A DNA stretch of 64,000 nt, taken from contig NZ_JAGMUO010000013.1 of assembly GCF_019049325.1 (NCBI RefSeq), positions 1 through 64,000 on the forward strand, given 5' to 3'. The notes below the pieces were generated by a model. That model saw only the letters and a list, made by a program, of their open reading frames with translations. It made no database searches and was not told the DNA's origin. Positions 25,886-34,129 of this stretch are shown here, piece after piece; position 1 is the stretch's first letter; each line of letters starts with the position of its first letter. A program made the position numbers and the translations under genes. Origin of the DNA: Streptomyces sp. AC512_CC834 (GTDB taxonomy: Bacteria > Actinomycetota > Actinomycetes > Streptomycetales > Streptomycetaceae).

Positions 25886-26752
25886 ATGAGGGCGGATCAC
25901 GGCGGGGGCGGCGGCAGTAGCAACAACGCGAACGGTACGGAGGCGGAGCTCTCCGACAGTCTCAAGACCTTCGGCGCGGTCCTCAAGGCCCTGCGCGAGG
26001 AAGCCAGGGTGACCCAGGAGGAGTTCGCGCTGCGGGTGCGGTACTCGGCGGCGTACGTGGCCAAGATCGAGCAGGGGAAGCGGTTCCCTCCGGGGGATTT
26101 GCCCGCGCGGGCGGAGGAGGTGCTGGGGGCGGTCGCGGTCAAGGTCCTCACGGCGGCAGCGAGGAGCCTGACGCGGAGGGCGGGGCTGGCGTCGTGGTTC
26201 CGGCAGTGGGCGGGGATCGAGGAGGAGGCAATCTCCTTGTACGCGTATGAGTGCCGGGCGGTTCCGGGGTTGTTGCAGCCCGAGGAATACGCCAGGGCAG
26301 TGTTCACACGCCAACTTCCGCCGCACACCGAGGAGCAGATCGACCACAAGGTGGCCGCACGCCTTGAGCGCCAGACATTGGTGACGGAGCGGCCGAACAC
26401 CGCCTTCACGTTCATCATCGAGCAGGCCATCCTGGAGCGTGGGCTCGGCGGCGCGTCGGTCACCGGGGCCGTCATCGACCACCTCCTGAACATGGGCGAC
26501 CGCACCAACGTCGAGATCCAGATCATGCCCCTCCACCAGCAGGACCACTGCGGAGTGGACGGTCAGCTCTACATGGCCGAGACACCGGGACACCAATGGT
26601 TCGGTTACACCGAGGGGCATAGGTCGAGCAGCCTGATTGCTGATCCCGGCGAGGTGAGTGTCCTCCATCAGCGCTATGGCAAGCTGCGTTCCCAAGCCCT
26701 GGACTGCCGGGCTACGGTGAACCTGCTGGAACGGATGCGAGGAGCGCTATGA
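25886..26752 (+). CDS. Scr1-family antitoxin-like helix-turn-helix regulator (DUF5753)
   Basis: This 288-residue protein has an N-terminal Xre-type helix-turn-helix (residues about 30-85; LKALREEARVTQEEFALRVRYSAAYVAKIEQGKRFPP) and a DUF5753 domain (about 100-285; WAGIEEEAISLYAYECRAVPGLLQPEEYARAVF, VEIQIMPLHQQDHCGVDG, DCRATVNLLERM). Streptomyces genomes carry dozens of these with a DUF397 partner, as here. They are regarded as toxin-antitoxin-like regulators, but most have unknown targets. I prefer ATG at 25886, which has GGGAGG 9 bp upstream, over ATG at 25844. Confidence 0.92.
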   Translation: MRADHGGGGGSSNNANGTEAELSDSLKTFGAVLKALREEARVTQEEFALRVRYSAAYVAKIEQGKRFPPGDLPARAEEVLGAVAVKVLTAAARSLTRRAGLASWFRQWAGIEEEAISLYAYECRAVPGLLQPEEYARAVFTRQLPPHTEEQIDHKVAARLERQTLVTERPNTAFTFIIEQAILERGLGGASVTGAVIDHLLNMGDRTNVEIQIMPLHQQDHCGVDGQLYMAETPGHQWFGYTEGHRSSSLIADPGEVSVLHQRYGKLRSQALDCRATVNLLERMRGAL

Positions 26753-26949
26753 GCACCACCACTGAGCTGCACTGGTTCAAGAGCAGCTACAGCGGCGGAG
26801 ATGGGGACAACTGCGTCGAGGTCGCCGTGCGCCCCGCGGCGGTCCACATCCGCGACTCGAAGGACACGCGCATCCGTCCGCTCGTCGTCACGCCGACCGC
26901 TTGGACGGCGCTTATGGCGCTGGCGGCGGACTCGTCTCTGGACGGCTGA
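26749..26949 (+). CDS. DUF397 domain protein, partner of the Scr1-type regulator
   Basis: This 66-residue protein is entirely one DUF397 domain: LHWFKSSYSGGDGDNCVEVAV, VHIRDSKDTR and LVVTPTAWTALMALA. The start overlaps the stop of the upstream regulator by 4 bp (ATGA), so the two are translated as a unit. DUF397 proteins are the small partners of Scr1-type regulators. Several such pairs influence development and antibiotic production (the whiJ-like loci), but the role of this pair is unknown. A strong terminator follows 22 bp downstream. Confidence 0.93.
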   Translation: MSTTTELHWFKSSYSGGDGDNCVEVAVRPAAVHIRDSKDTRIRPLVVTPTAWTALMALAADSSLDG

Positions 26950-26971
26950 CTTCGCGCCGTACAAGACGTTC

Positions 26972-27008
26972 ACGGGCGGGCACGGAAGCAGATCCCGTGC
27001 CCGCCCGT
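26972..27008 (+). terminator. terminator after the Scr1/DUF397 pair
   Basis: ACGGGCGGGCACGG (26972-26985) pairs exactly with CCGTGCCCGCCCGT (26995-27008), a 14-bp stem with a 9-base loop, just after the DUF397 stop. The remainder of the gap to tldD holds no further element that I recognise. Confidence 0.8.
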
Positions 27009-27173
27009 TGATCTGTGCCCGCTTGTGCTACTCCCCCGTAAGGGGCGGGAGCCCGCTTCCGCCGCTGGTCGCCCGTCCGCAGGCATCACCTTTTCAGTGA
27101 GCCCGGGCGAGTGAGACATGGTTCACTGCCTCCGACGGTCACCACAGGCAAGCGCCCGAAGGGATCTCCCCCC

Positions 27174-28697
27174 GTGCCTCACAGCATCGACGAAGCCTTC
27201 ACGGCACTCCCCCTACGCGCCCTCGCCGACGCCGCCCTCGCCCGCGCGCGTGCGCTCGGTGCGGAGCACGCGGACTTCCGCCTTGAGCGGGTGCGCAACG
27301 CGTCCTGGCGGCTCAGGGACGCCAGGCCCGCCGGGTCCTCGGACACCACCGACCTCGGGTACGCGGTGCGGGTGGTGCACGGCGGTACGTGGGGTTTCGC
27401 GTCCGGCGTCGATCTCACCCTGGACGCCGCCGCCAAGGTCGCCTCGCAGGCGGTGGCGATGGCGAAGCTGTCCGCGCAGGTGATCAGGACCGCCGGGTCG
27501 GACGAGAGGGTGGAGCTCGCCGCCGAGCCGGTGCACGCCGACCGGACGTGGGTCTCGGCGTACGAGACCGATCCCTTCACCGTGCCCGACGGGGAGAAGT
27601 CGGCCCTGCTGGCCGACTGGAGCGCGCGGCTGCTGGCGGCCGCCGGGGTCGATCACGTGGACGCCTCGCTGCTCACCGTGCACGAGAACAAGTTCTACGC
27701 GGACACCGCCGGGACCACGACCACGCAGCAGCGGGTGCGGCTGCACCCGGTGCTCACCGCCGTGTCCGTGGACGACTCCAGCGGCGAGTTCGACTCCATG
27801 CGCACGCTCGCGCCGCCCGCCGGGCGTGGCTGGGAGTACCTGACCGGGACCGGCTGGGACTGGGAGGCCGAGCTGGCCGAGATCCCGGAGCTGCTCGCCG
27901 AGAAGATGCGGGCACCGAGCGTCGAGGCGGGGCTGTACGACCTGGTCGTGGACCCGTCGAACCTGTGGCTGACCATCCACGAGTCCATCGGGCACGCGAC
28001 CGAGCTGGACCGGGCCCTCGGCTACGAGGCCGCCTACGCCGGGACCTCCTTCGCCACCTTCGACCGGCTCGGCAAGCTGCGCTACGGCTCGGAGCTGATG
28101 AACGTCACCGGCGACCGCACGGCCGAGCACGGGCTGGCGACCGTCGGGTACGACGACGAGGGCGTCGCAGGCCAGTCCTGGGACCTGGTGAAGGACGGCA
28201 CGCTGGTGGGCTACCAGCTCGACCGGCGGATCGCGAGGCTCACCGGGTTCGAGCGGTCCAACGGGTGCGCCTACGCCGACTCCCCCGCCCACGTGCCGGT
28301 GCAGCGGATGGCCAACGTCTCGCTGCGGCCGGATCCGGGCGGGCTGTCGACCGAGGACCTGATCGGGGGTGTCGATCGCGGGATCTACGTCGTCGGGGAC
28401 CGGTCCTGGAGCATTGACATGCAGCGCTACAACTTCCAGTTCACCGGTCAGCGGTTCTTCCGGATCGAGAACGGGCGGCTCGCCGGTCAGCTCCGGGACG
28501 TGGCGTACCAGGCGACGACCACCGACTTCTGGGGGTCCATGGCGGCCGTCGGCGGCCCGCAGACGTACGTCCTGGGCGGCGCCTTCAACTGCGGCAAGGC
28601 GCAGCCGGGGCAGGTCGCGGCGGTGTCGCACGGCTGCCCGTCCGCCCTCTTCAAGGGCGTCAACATCTTGAACACCACCCAGGAGGCGGGTCGATGA
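27174..28697 (+). CDS. tldD: metallopeptidase TldD
   Basis: This 507-residue catalytic subunit of the TldD/TldE (PmbA) protease has the metal-binding HESIGH motif at residue about 269 (LTIHESIGHATELDRALGYE), with the third ligand region later in the chain. The typical C-terminal GGAFNCGKAQPGQ and SHGCPSALFKGVNILNT are present. TldD/E degrades unfolded peptides and matures small peptides such as microcins and CcdA in E. coli. The start GTG at 27174 (VPHSIDEAF) is chosen because homology starts there and GAAGGGA lies upstream. The tldE-type gene begins inside its stop codon. Confidence 0.93.
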   Translation: MPHSIDEAFTALPLRALADAALARARALGAEHADFRLERVRNASWRLRDARPAGSSDTTDLGYAVRVVHGGTWGFASGVDLTLDAAAKVASQAVAMAKLSAQVIRTAGSDERVELAAEPVHADRTWVSAYETDPFTVPDGEKSALLADWSARLLAAAGVDHVDASLLTVHENKFYADTAGTTTTQQRVRLHPVLTAVSVDDSSGEFDSMRTLAPPAGRGWEYLTGTGWDWEAELAEIPELLAEKMRAPSVEAGLYDLVVDPSNLWLTIHESIGHATELDRALGYEAAYAGTSFATFDRLGKLRYGSELMNVTGDRTAEHGLATVGYDDEGVAGQSWDLVKDGTLVGYQLDRRIARLTGFERSNGCAYADSPAHVPVQRMANVSLRPDPGGLSTEDLIGGVDRGIYVVGDRSWSIDMQRYNFQFTGQRFFRIENGRLAGQLRDVAYQATTTDFWGSMAAVGGPQTYVLGGAFNCGKAQPGQVAAVSHGCPSALFKGVNILNTTQEAGR

Positions 28698-30091
28698 GCG
28701 CCGGTACGAACAAGCCGCACGAGATCGTCGAGCGGGCGCTGGAGCTGTCCCGGGCGGACGGGTGCGTCGTCATCGCCGACGAGGAGTCCACCGCCAACCT
28801 GCGCTGGGCGGGCAACGCGCTCACCACCAACGGCGTTACGCGCGGGCGCACGCTGACGGTTGTCGCCACCGTCGACGGGCGGGACGGCACGGCGTCCGGG
28901 GTCGTGTCGCGCTCGGCCGTGACCGTGGACGAACTGGAGCCTCTGGTGCGTGCGGCGGAGGCCGCCGCGCGGGGTGCCGGACCGGCCGAGGACGCGCAGC
29001 CGCTGGTCACGGGCGGGCCGGCCGCGCCCGACTTCACCGACGCGCCCGCCGAGACGTCGTCGGCCGTGTTCGCCGACTTCGCGCCGGCCCTCGGGGAGGC
29101 GTTCGCACGCGCGCGTGCGGGTGGCCGGGAGCTGTACGGCTTCGCCAACCACGAGATGACGTCGACGTACGTGGGCACGTCGACGGGGCTCAGGCTGCGG
29201 CACGACCAGCCCAACGGGACGCTGGAGCTGAACGCGAAGTCGCCCGACCGGGCCCGGTCCGCGTGGGCGGGGCGGGCCACGCGGGACTTCAAGGACGTCG
29301 ACCCGGCGGCGCTCGACGCCGAGCTGGCCGTACGCCTGGGCTGGGCCGAGCGGCGGGTGGAGCTGCCCGCGGGGCGGTACGAGACGCTGCTGCCGCCGAC
29401 CGCGGTCGCGGACCTGCTGATCTACCAGTACTGGTCGGGTTCCGGGCGGGACGCGGTGGAGGGGCGCACGGTGTTCTCCGAGCCGGGCGGCGGCACGCGG
29501 GTCGGCGAGCGGCTCGGCGAGCTGCCGCTGACCCTGCGCAGTGATCCGCACGAGCCGGGTCTGGAGAGCGCGCCCTTCGTGGTCGCGCACTCCTCGGGGG
29601 GCGACCAGTCGGTGTTCGACAACGGGCTGCCGGTGGCGGCGACCGACTGGATCCGCGCGGGTGAGCTGCACCGGCTGACGACGACCCGGCACAGCGCGGG
29701 CCTGACCGGGCTGCCGGTGGCGCCCGCGATCGGCAACCTGATCCTGGACGGCGGCGACCCCGACCGCTCGCTCGAAGAGATGGTGGCCGCTACCGAGCGG
29801 GGGCTGCTGCTGACCTGCCTCTGGTACATCCGCGAGGTCGACCCGGCGACGCTGCTGCTGACCGGGCTGACCCGGGACGGCGTCTATCTCGTCGAGCACG
29901 GCGAGGTCGTCGGCGAGGTGAACAACTTCCGGTTCAACGAGTCGCCGGTGGATCTGCTGGGCCGGGCCGCGGAGGCGGGGCGCACGGAGAAGACGCTGCC
30001 CAGGGAGTGGGGCGACTGGTTCACCAGGGCCGCGATGCCCGCGCTGCGGGTCCCGGATTTCAATATGAGCTCTGTCAGTCAGGGCGTATAA
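28694..30091 (+). CDS. tldE: TldE/PmbA-type partner subunit
   Basis: This 465-residue TldD/PmbA-family protein lacks the HExxxH motif, as expected of the non-catalytic TldE partner. Family segments are DGCVVIADEESTANLRWAGNALTTNG, LLPPTAVADLLIYQYWSGSGRDAVEGRTVF and a C-terminal GVYLVEHGEVVGEVNNFRFNESP. The two subunits form the active protease heterodimer. ATG overlaps the tldD stop by 4 bp (ATGA), so the pair is co-translated. tyrS follows 69 bp downstream and may be read from the same transcript. Confidence 0.93.
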   Translation: MSAGTNKPHEIVERALELSRADGCVVIADEESTANLRWAGNALTTNGVTRGRTLTVVATVDGRDGTASGVVSRSAVTVDELEPLVRAAEAAARGAGPAEDAQPLVTGGPAAPDFTDAPAETSSAVFADFAPALGEAFARARAGGRELYGFANHEMTSTYVGTSTGLRLRHDQPNGTLELNAKSPDRARSAWAGRATRDFKDVDPAALDAELAVRLGWAERRVELPAGRYETLLPPTAVADLLIYQYWSGSGRDAVEGRTVFSEPGGGTRVGERLGELPLTLRSDPHEPGLESAPFVVAHSSGGDQSVFDNGLPVAATDWIRAGELHRLTTTRHSAGLTGLPVAPAIGNLILDGGDPDRSLEEMVAATERGLLLTCLWYIREVDPATLLLTGLTRDGVYLVEHGEVVGEVNNFRFNESPVDLLGRAAEAGRTEKTLPREWGDWFTRAAMPALRVPDFNMSSVSQGV

Positions 30092-30160
30092 CCTCGTAGT
30101 CGGCCGTCACCCGACTGCCGACCGCCCGAAGATCATGAGCATGTGGGAGACAAGAGAACC

Positions 30161-31429
30161 GTGACGGACATCGTCGACGAGCTGAAGTGGCGCGGGCTGT
30201 TCGCCCAGTCCACCGACGAGGACGCTTTGCGCAAGGCGCTCGCGGACGGTCCCGTCACGTTCTATTGCGGTTTCGACCCGACCGCGCCGTCCCTGCACGT
30301 GGGGCACCTGGTGCAGGTGCTCACCGTGCGCCGGCTCCAGCAGGCCGGGCACCGGCCGCTGGCGCTGGTCGGCGGGGCCACGGGTCAGATCGGCGACCCG
30401 CGTCCGACCGCGGAGCGCACGCTGAACTCGCCGGAGATCGTCGCCGGCTGGGTCGAGCGGCTGCGCGGCCAGATCGAGCCGTTCCTGTCCTTCGAGGGCG
30501 AGAACGCCGCGGTGATGGTCAACAACCTCGACTGGACCGAGGGCCTGTCGGCGATCGAGTTCCTGCGGGACATCGGCAAGCACTTCCGGGTCAACAAGAT
30601 GCTGGCCAAGGACTCCGTCGCCCGCCGGCTGGAGTCCTCCGAGGGGATCAGCTACACGGAGTTCAGTTACCAACTGCTCCAGGCGATGGACTTCCTCCAG
30701 CTCTACCGGAGGTACGGCTGCACGATGCAGCAGGGCGGCAGCGACCAGTGGGGCAACCTCACGGCCGGGCTCGACCTGCTGCACCGGCTGGAGCCCGACG
30801 CGTCCGTGCACGCCTACGCGACGCCGCTGATGACCAAGGCGGACGGCACCAAGTTCGGCAAGACCGAGGGCGGCGCCGTCTGGCTCGACCCGGAGATGAC
30901 GACGCCGTACGCGTTCTACCAGTTCTGGCTGAACGTGGACGACCGGGACATCTCGACGTACATGCGCATCCTGTCCTTCCGCTCCCGTGCGGAGCTGGAG
31001 GAGCTGGAGCGGCAGACCGAGGAGCGTCCGCAGGCCCGGGCCGCGCAGCGGGCGCTGGCCGAGGAGCTGACGACGCTGGTGCACGGCGCCGGTCAGACGG
31101 CCGCGGTGATCGCCGCGTCCAGGGCCCTTTTCGGCCAGGGCGATCTGGCGGAGCTGGACGAGCGGACGCTGGCGGCGGCCCTGTCCGAGCTGTCGCGCGT
31201 CGAGGTCGCGGAGCTGGGCCCGGTCGTCGACCTGTTCGCCGAGGTCGGTCTGGTGGCCAGCAAGTCCGCCGCGCGCCGCACGGTGAAGGAGGGCGGCGCC
31301 TACGTGAACAACGCCAAGGTCACCGGTGAGGATGCCGTCCCCGCCAAGGAGGATCTGCTGCACGGACGCTGGCTGGTGCTGCGCCGCGGCAAGAAGAACC
31401 TGGCCGCGGTGGAGGTCACCGGCGCCTGA
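30161..31429 (+). CDS. tyrS: tyrosyl-tRNA synthetase
   Basis: This 422-residue class I synthetase attaches tyrosine to tRNA-Tyr. It has the HIGH-type motif HVGH ([14 protein letters not shown]), the tyrosine-pocket segments FCGFDPT-like YCGFDPT and [10 protein letters not shown], the KMSKS-type loop [11 protein letters not shown], and a C-terminal S4 RNA-binding domain (about 355-420; [20 protein letters not shown]). GTG at 30161 is preceded by GGGAGA. GTG at 30143 is in frame but would remove the ribosome site. I see no T-box leader, in keeping with the short upstream gap. Confidence 0.96.
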   Translation: MTDIVDELKWRGLFAQSTDEDALRKALADGPVTFYCGFDPTAPSLHVGHLVQVLTVRRLQQAGHRPLALVGGATGQIGDPRPTAERTLNSPEIVAGWVERLRGQIEPFLSFEGENAAVMVNNLDWTEGLSAIEFLRDIGKHFRVNKMLAKDSVARRLESSEGISYTEFSYQLLQAMDFLQLYRRYGCTMQQGGSDQWGNLTAGLDLLHRLEPDASVHAYATPLMTKADGTKFGKTEGGAVWLDPEMTTPYAFYQFWLNVDDRDISTYMRILSFRSRAELEELERQTEERPQARAAQRALAEELTTLVHGAGQTAAVIAASRALFGQGDLAELDERTLAAALSELSRVEVAELGPVVDLFAEVGLVASKSAARRTVKEGGAYVNNAKVTGEDAVPAKEDLLHGRWLVLRRGKKNLAAVEVTGA

Positions 31430-31456
31430 GCGGGCACCTGAGCGGGCGCACGCGCG

Positions 31457-31500
31457 AGGGGCGGTCTCCGGGGCCGGGTGGCCGCCGGAGTCCGCCCCTT
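31457..31500 (+). terminator. terminator after tyrS
   Basis: A long stem (AGGGGCGG and CTCCGG on the left, CCGGAG and CCGCCCCTT on the right, with single unpaired T bases) lies 28 bp past the tyrS stop. It separates tyrS from the convergent GlsB gene. Confidence 0.75.
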
Positions 31501-31552
31501 CGCCGTACCCGGGCGGCGGCCCCCGCCGTGCCAGGGCGGCGGCCCGGACGGG

Positions 31553-31834
31553 TCAGGCCCGTTCGCGCCGCTTGTTGCCGCGTACCGCCGTGTAGGCCGC
31601 GTCGCCGAGGCCGACGACGATGATCGCCGCCACCAACTGGAACAGGTGCCGCCACCAGTCGATGCCGGATGTCGCGTCGACGCCTGCCGCGCGGGCGATG
31701 GCGTTGCCGATGATCGCGCCGATCATGCCGCAGATGGTGGTCAGCCACAGCGGCATGTGCTGCTTGCCGGGGATGATCGCCTTGGCGATCAGACCGAGCA
31801 CGAACCCCACGATGATCGCCCACAACCAGCCCAT
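31553..31834 (-). CDS. GlsB/YeaQ/YmgE family stress-response membrane protein
   Basis: This 93-residue transglycosylase-associated-protein family member has three membrane helices: WAIIVGFVLGLIAKAIIPG, LTTICGMIGAIIGNAIARAAG, and LVAAIIVVGLGDAAYTAV. It shares the Gly-rich GxxGxxxG patterns of the family. These small proteins are induced by envelope or general stress in many bacteria. The mechanism is unknown. The C-terminus is basic (RGNKRRERA). The upstream region contains two copies of CTCGTACGG. Confidence 0.9.
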   Translation of the reverse strand: MGWLWAIIVGFVLGLIAKAIIPGKQHMPLWLTTICGMIGAIIGNAIARAAGVDATSGIDWWRHLFQLVAAIIVVGLGDAAYTAVRGNKRRERA

Positions 31835-32106
31835 GACTGCCTCCTCGTACGGCTCGTACGGCTCTACGCGAGCATTGCCGCCAGTCTTCGGCCGTACCGC
31901 GTACGGCGCATGCCGGATACGGCCGAACGGGGGATTGGCGGCTACGCGGTGCGGCGCACGCGGAGCGGGCGAACCGGCGGTGACCCGCTCTCGTGAGCGG
32001 CGCAGGTGCGGCGTACCGTGGAGAGTTGTCCGGGACCGGAGTCCCCGAGCGGCCGCGGACGCGAGCGCGGCGGGGAAAGTCCGATGCGGGCGGATGGTGG
32101 AACCAG

Positions 32107-32505
32107 ATGCGGAAGCAGAATGCCGGCGGCAGTGCCGAGGTGTTCCGGATCACCGGGGCCCGGACGGGCCTCCAGGAGGACGTGCGCGGGCGGCAGCGCC
32201 GGTACATCATCTCGATGTCGATCCGTACGCTGTCGGTGATCCTCGCCGTCTGCCTCTGGAACGTGGAACGGCACGTCGCGATCGTGGCCCTGGTTCTCGG
32301 GGCGGCCCTGCCCTACATCGCGGTCGTGATCGCCAACGCCGGGCGTGAGAACGCGCCATCCTTGCCGTCGACGTTCGTGAGGGCGCCCACCAAGCCGATG
32401 ATCATGCCGCCCCGGGCCGAGGACGGGGCCGCGGAATCCGTCCCGGAGGGCGACGTGGCAGATCCGGCGCCCGACGCGGCCGGTGAGTCGCGCGGCCGGC
32501 CGTGA
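32107..32505 (+). CDS. DUF3099 domain membrane protein
   Basis: This 132-residue actinobacterial protein has a short polar N-terminus carrying the family motif FRITGARTGLQEDVRGRQRRYIISM. Two membrane helices follow (about 50-66 and 72-92; LSVILAVCLWNVERHVAIVALVLGAALPYIAVVIAN), then an acidic, disordered tail. DUF3099 has no known function. ATG at 32107 is chosen because homology begins at MRKQNAGGSAEVFRI; GGTGGAA lies upstream. The longer open frame to 31993 looks non-coding. Confidence 0.87.
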   Translation: MRKQNAGGSAEVFRITGARTGLQEDVRGRQRRYIISMSIRTLSVILAVCLWNVERHVAIVALVLGAALPYIAVVIANAGRENAPSLPSTFVRAPTKPMIMPPRAEDGAAESVPEGDVADPAPDAAGESRGRP

Positions 32506-32731
32506 CCGCTGGGGCGCGTGCCCGGGGCGGGCGTCGATTCCGCGCCAGGCCGAAGAAATGCTCAGATGAATCGTGTGGTTCCGGTGCCGGGCGATGGGTG
32601 GGCCGTGACATACTTCGTACGCGCTCCGCATCCCCCGTCGGAGCGACGGACCGACGCCGGGCAGCTCCCCCCGTGGCTGCTCGGCGTCGCCTTGTGTGTG
32701 GACCTTGTGCGTGGACCTGTGAGACGAAGCT

Positions 32732-32962
32732 GTGAGTGACGAGACCTCCCCGATCTGCTCGGCCAAGGGCTGCCGCACGCCCGCCGTGTGGGTGCTGGCG
32801 TGGAACAACCCGAAGATCCACACGCCGGAGCGCCGCAAGACGTGGATCGCGTGCGACGAGCACCGTGAGCACCTGTCCCAGTTCCTCGGGGCGCGGGGTT
32901 TCCTCAAGGACGTGGTCCCGCTCGCCGAGTGGGAAGCCCCGGAGGGCTCCGGCGGGTCCTGA
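32732..32962 (+). CDS. small Cys/His protein, possible zinc ribbon, function unknown
   Basis: This is a 76-residue protein beginning with GTG at 32732. The arrangement ICSAKGCRTPAVWVLAWNN ... TWIACDEHREHLSQFL gives C-x4-C and C-x2-H pairs that could bind one zinc ion. The rest is Trp-rich. I remember near-identical proteins throughout Streptomyces, some carrying an unsupported 'acetone carboxylase' label that should not be trusted. It sits between DUF3099 and the convergent moaA. Confidence 0.8.
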   Translation: MSDETSPICSAKGCRTPAVWVLAWNNPKIHTPERRKTWIACDEHREHLSQFLGARGFLKDVVPLAEWEAPEGSGGS

Positions 32963-32982
32963 GACCTGATCCGCCGGGCAGG

Positions 32983-33972
32983 CTAGCCTCCGATCGCCGA
33001 CATCGGCCGGTCGGGCTGCACGAACGTCGGGTCGTCCAGGCCCGCGCCCGCCTTCTTGCCCCACATGGCCAGCCGCCAGACGCGGGCGATCTCCTCGTCG
33101 GGGGCGTCGGAGCGCAGGGCCGCGCGCAGGTCGGTCTCCTCGGTGGCGAACAGGCAGGTGCGGACCTGGCCGTCGGCGGTCAGGCGGGTGCGGTCGCAGG
33201 CCGAGCAGAACGGGCGGGTGACCGAGGCGATGACGCCGACGCGGTGCGGGCCGCCGTCCACGAGCCAGCGTTCGGCGGGGGCCGAGCCGCGCTCCTCGGA
33301 GCCTTCGGCGGTCAGCTCGAAGCGGGTGCGCAGAGAGGTCAGGATGTCACCGGCGGTGACCATGCCCTCGCGCTTCCAGCCGTGCTGGGCGTCCAGGGGC
33401 ATCTGCTCGATGAAGCGCAGCTCGTACTCGTGCTCGACGGCCCAGGACAGCAGGTCGGGGGCCTCGTCGTCATTGAGCCCCGGCATCAGGACGCTGTTGA
33501 CCTTGACCGGGGTGAGACCGGCCTCGCGGGCGGCTTCCAGGCCCTCCAGGACGTCCTTGTGGCGGTCCCTGCGGGTGAGGGTCTTGAAGACGTCCGGGCG
33601 CAGGGTGTCCAGGGAGACGTTGACCCGGTCCAGGCCCGCCGCCTTCAGGGCGGTCGCCGTGCGCCTGAGGCCGATGCCGTTGGTGGTGAGGGACATCTGG
33701 GGGCGCGGAGCGAGGGCGGCGACGCGCTCGACGATGCCGACCAGTCCGGGGCGCAGCAGCGGCTCCCCGCCGGTGAAGCGGACCTCCTCGATGCCGAGGG
33801 AGGTGACCGCGATGTCGATGAGGCGGACGATCTCGTCGTCCGTGAGCAGGTCGGTCTTGGCCAGCCACTGCAGGCCCTCTTCGGGCATGCAGTAGGTGCA
33901 GCGCAGATTGCAGCGGTCGGTGAGCGAGACCCTCAGGTCGGTGGCCACTCGGCCGTAGGTGTCGATGAGCAC
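32983..33972 (-). CDS. moaA: GTP 3',8-cyclase MoaA (molybdenum cofactor synthesis)
   Basis: This 329-residue radical-SAM enzyme converts GTP to 3',8-cyclo-GTP, the first step of molybdopterin synthesis. It has the N-terminal cluster motif CNLRCTYC, SAM-binding TGGEPLLRPG, the second [4Fe-4S] cluster at CSACDRTRLTADGQVRTC, and the essential C-terminal Gly-Gly. GTG at 33972 (VLIDTYGRVATDLRVSLTDRC) follows GGAGGGGG; the longer frame to 34008 lacks a ribosome site. No other moa genes are nearby. It is monocistronic and convergent with the small Cys/His gene. Confidence 0.96.
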   Translation of the reverse strand: MLIDTYGRVATDLRVSLTDRCNLRCTYCMPEEGLQWLAKTDLLTDDEIVRLIDIAVTSLGIEEVRFTGGEPLLRPGLVGIVERVAALAPRPQMSLTTNGIGLRRTATALKAAGLDRVNVSLDTLRPDVFKTLTRRDRHKDVLEGLEAAREAGLTPVKVNSVLMPGLNDDEAPDLLSWAVEHEYELRFIEQMPLDAQHGWKREGMVTAGDILTSLRTRFELTAEGSEERGSAPAERWLVDGGPHRVGVIASVTRPFCSACDRTRLTADGQVRTCLFATEETDLRAALRSDAPDEEIARVWRLAMWGKKAGAGLDDPTFVQPDRPMSAIGG

Positions 33973-34064
33973 GTGGGCCCCCTCCCTCGACGCGGATCGG
34001 TGGAGCACTTCTCTCCTCCGATACCTGCGAGCCTACGTGACCGGTCCGACATCGACAGCGGCCC

Positions 34065-34102
34065 GATCCCACGACGCGGGACGCGGCCGCGTCGTAGGGA
34101 TC
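34065..34102 (-). terminator. terminator hairpin after the ActP-type symporter
   Basis: GATCCCACGACGCG is matched by CGCGTCGT-A-GGGATC, a 14-bp stem interrupted by one bulged A, starting 27 bp beyond the stop of the minus-strand symporter gene. The rest of the gap (34103-34129 and 33973-34064) is the moaA promoter side, with no motif I can name. Confidence 0.65.
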
Positions 34103-34129
34103 TACGAGCGGCCGCGTCTCCCGATGGCC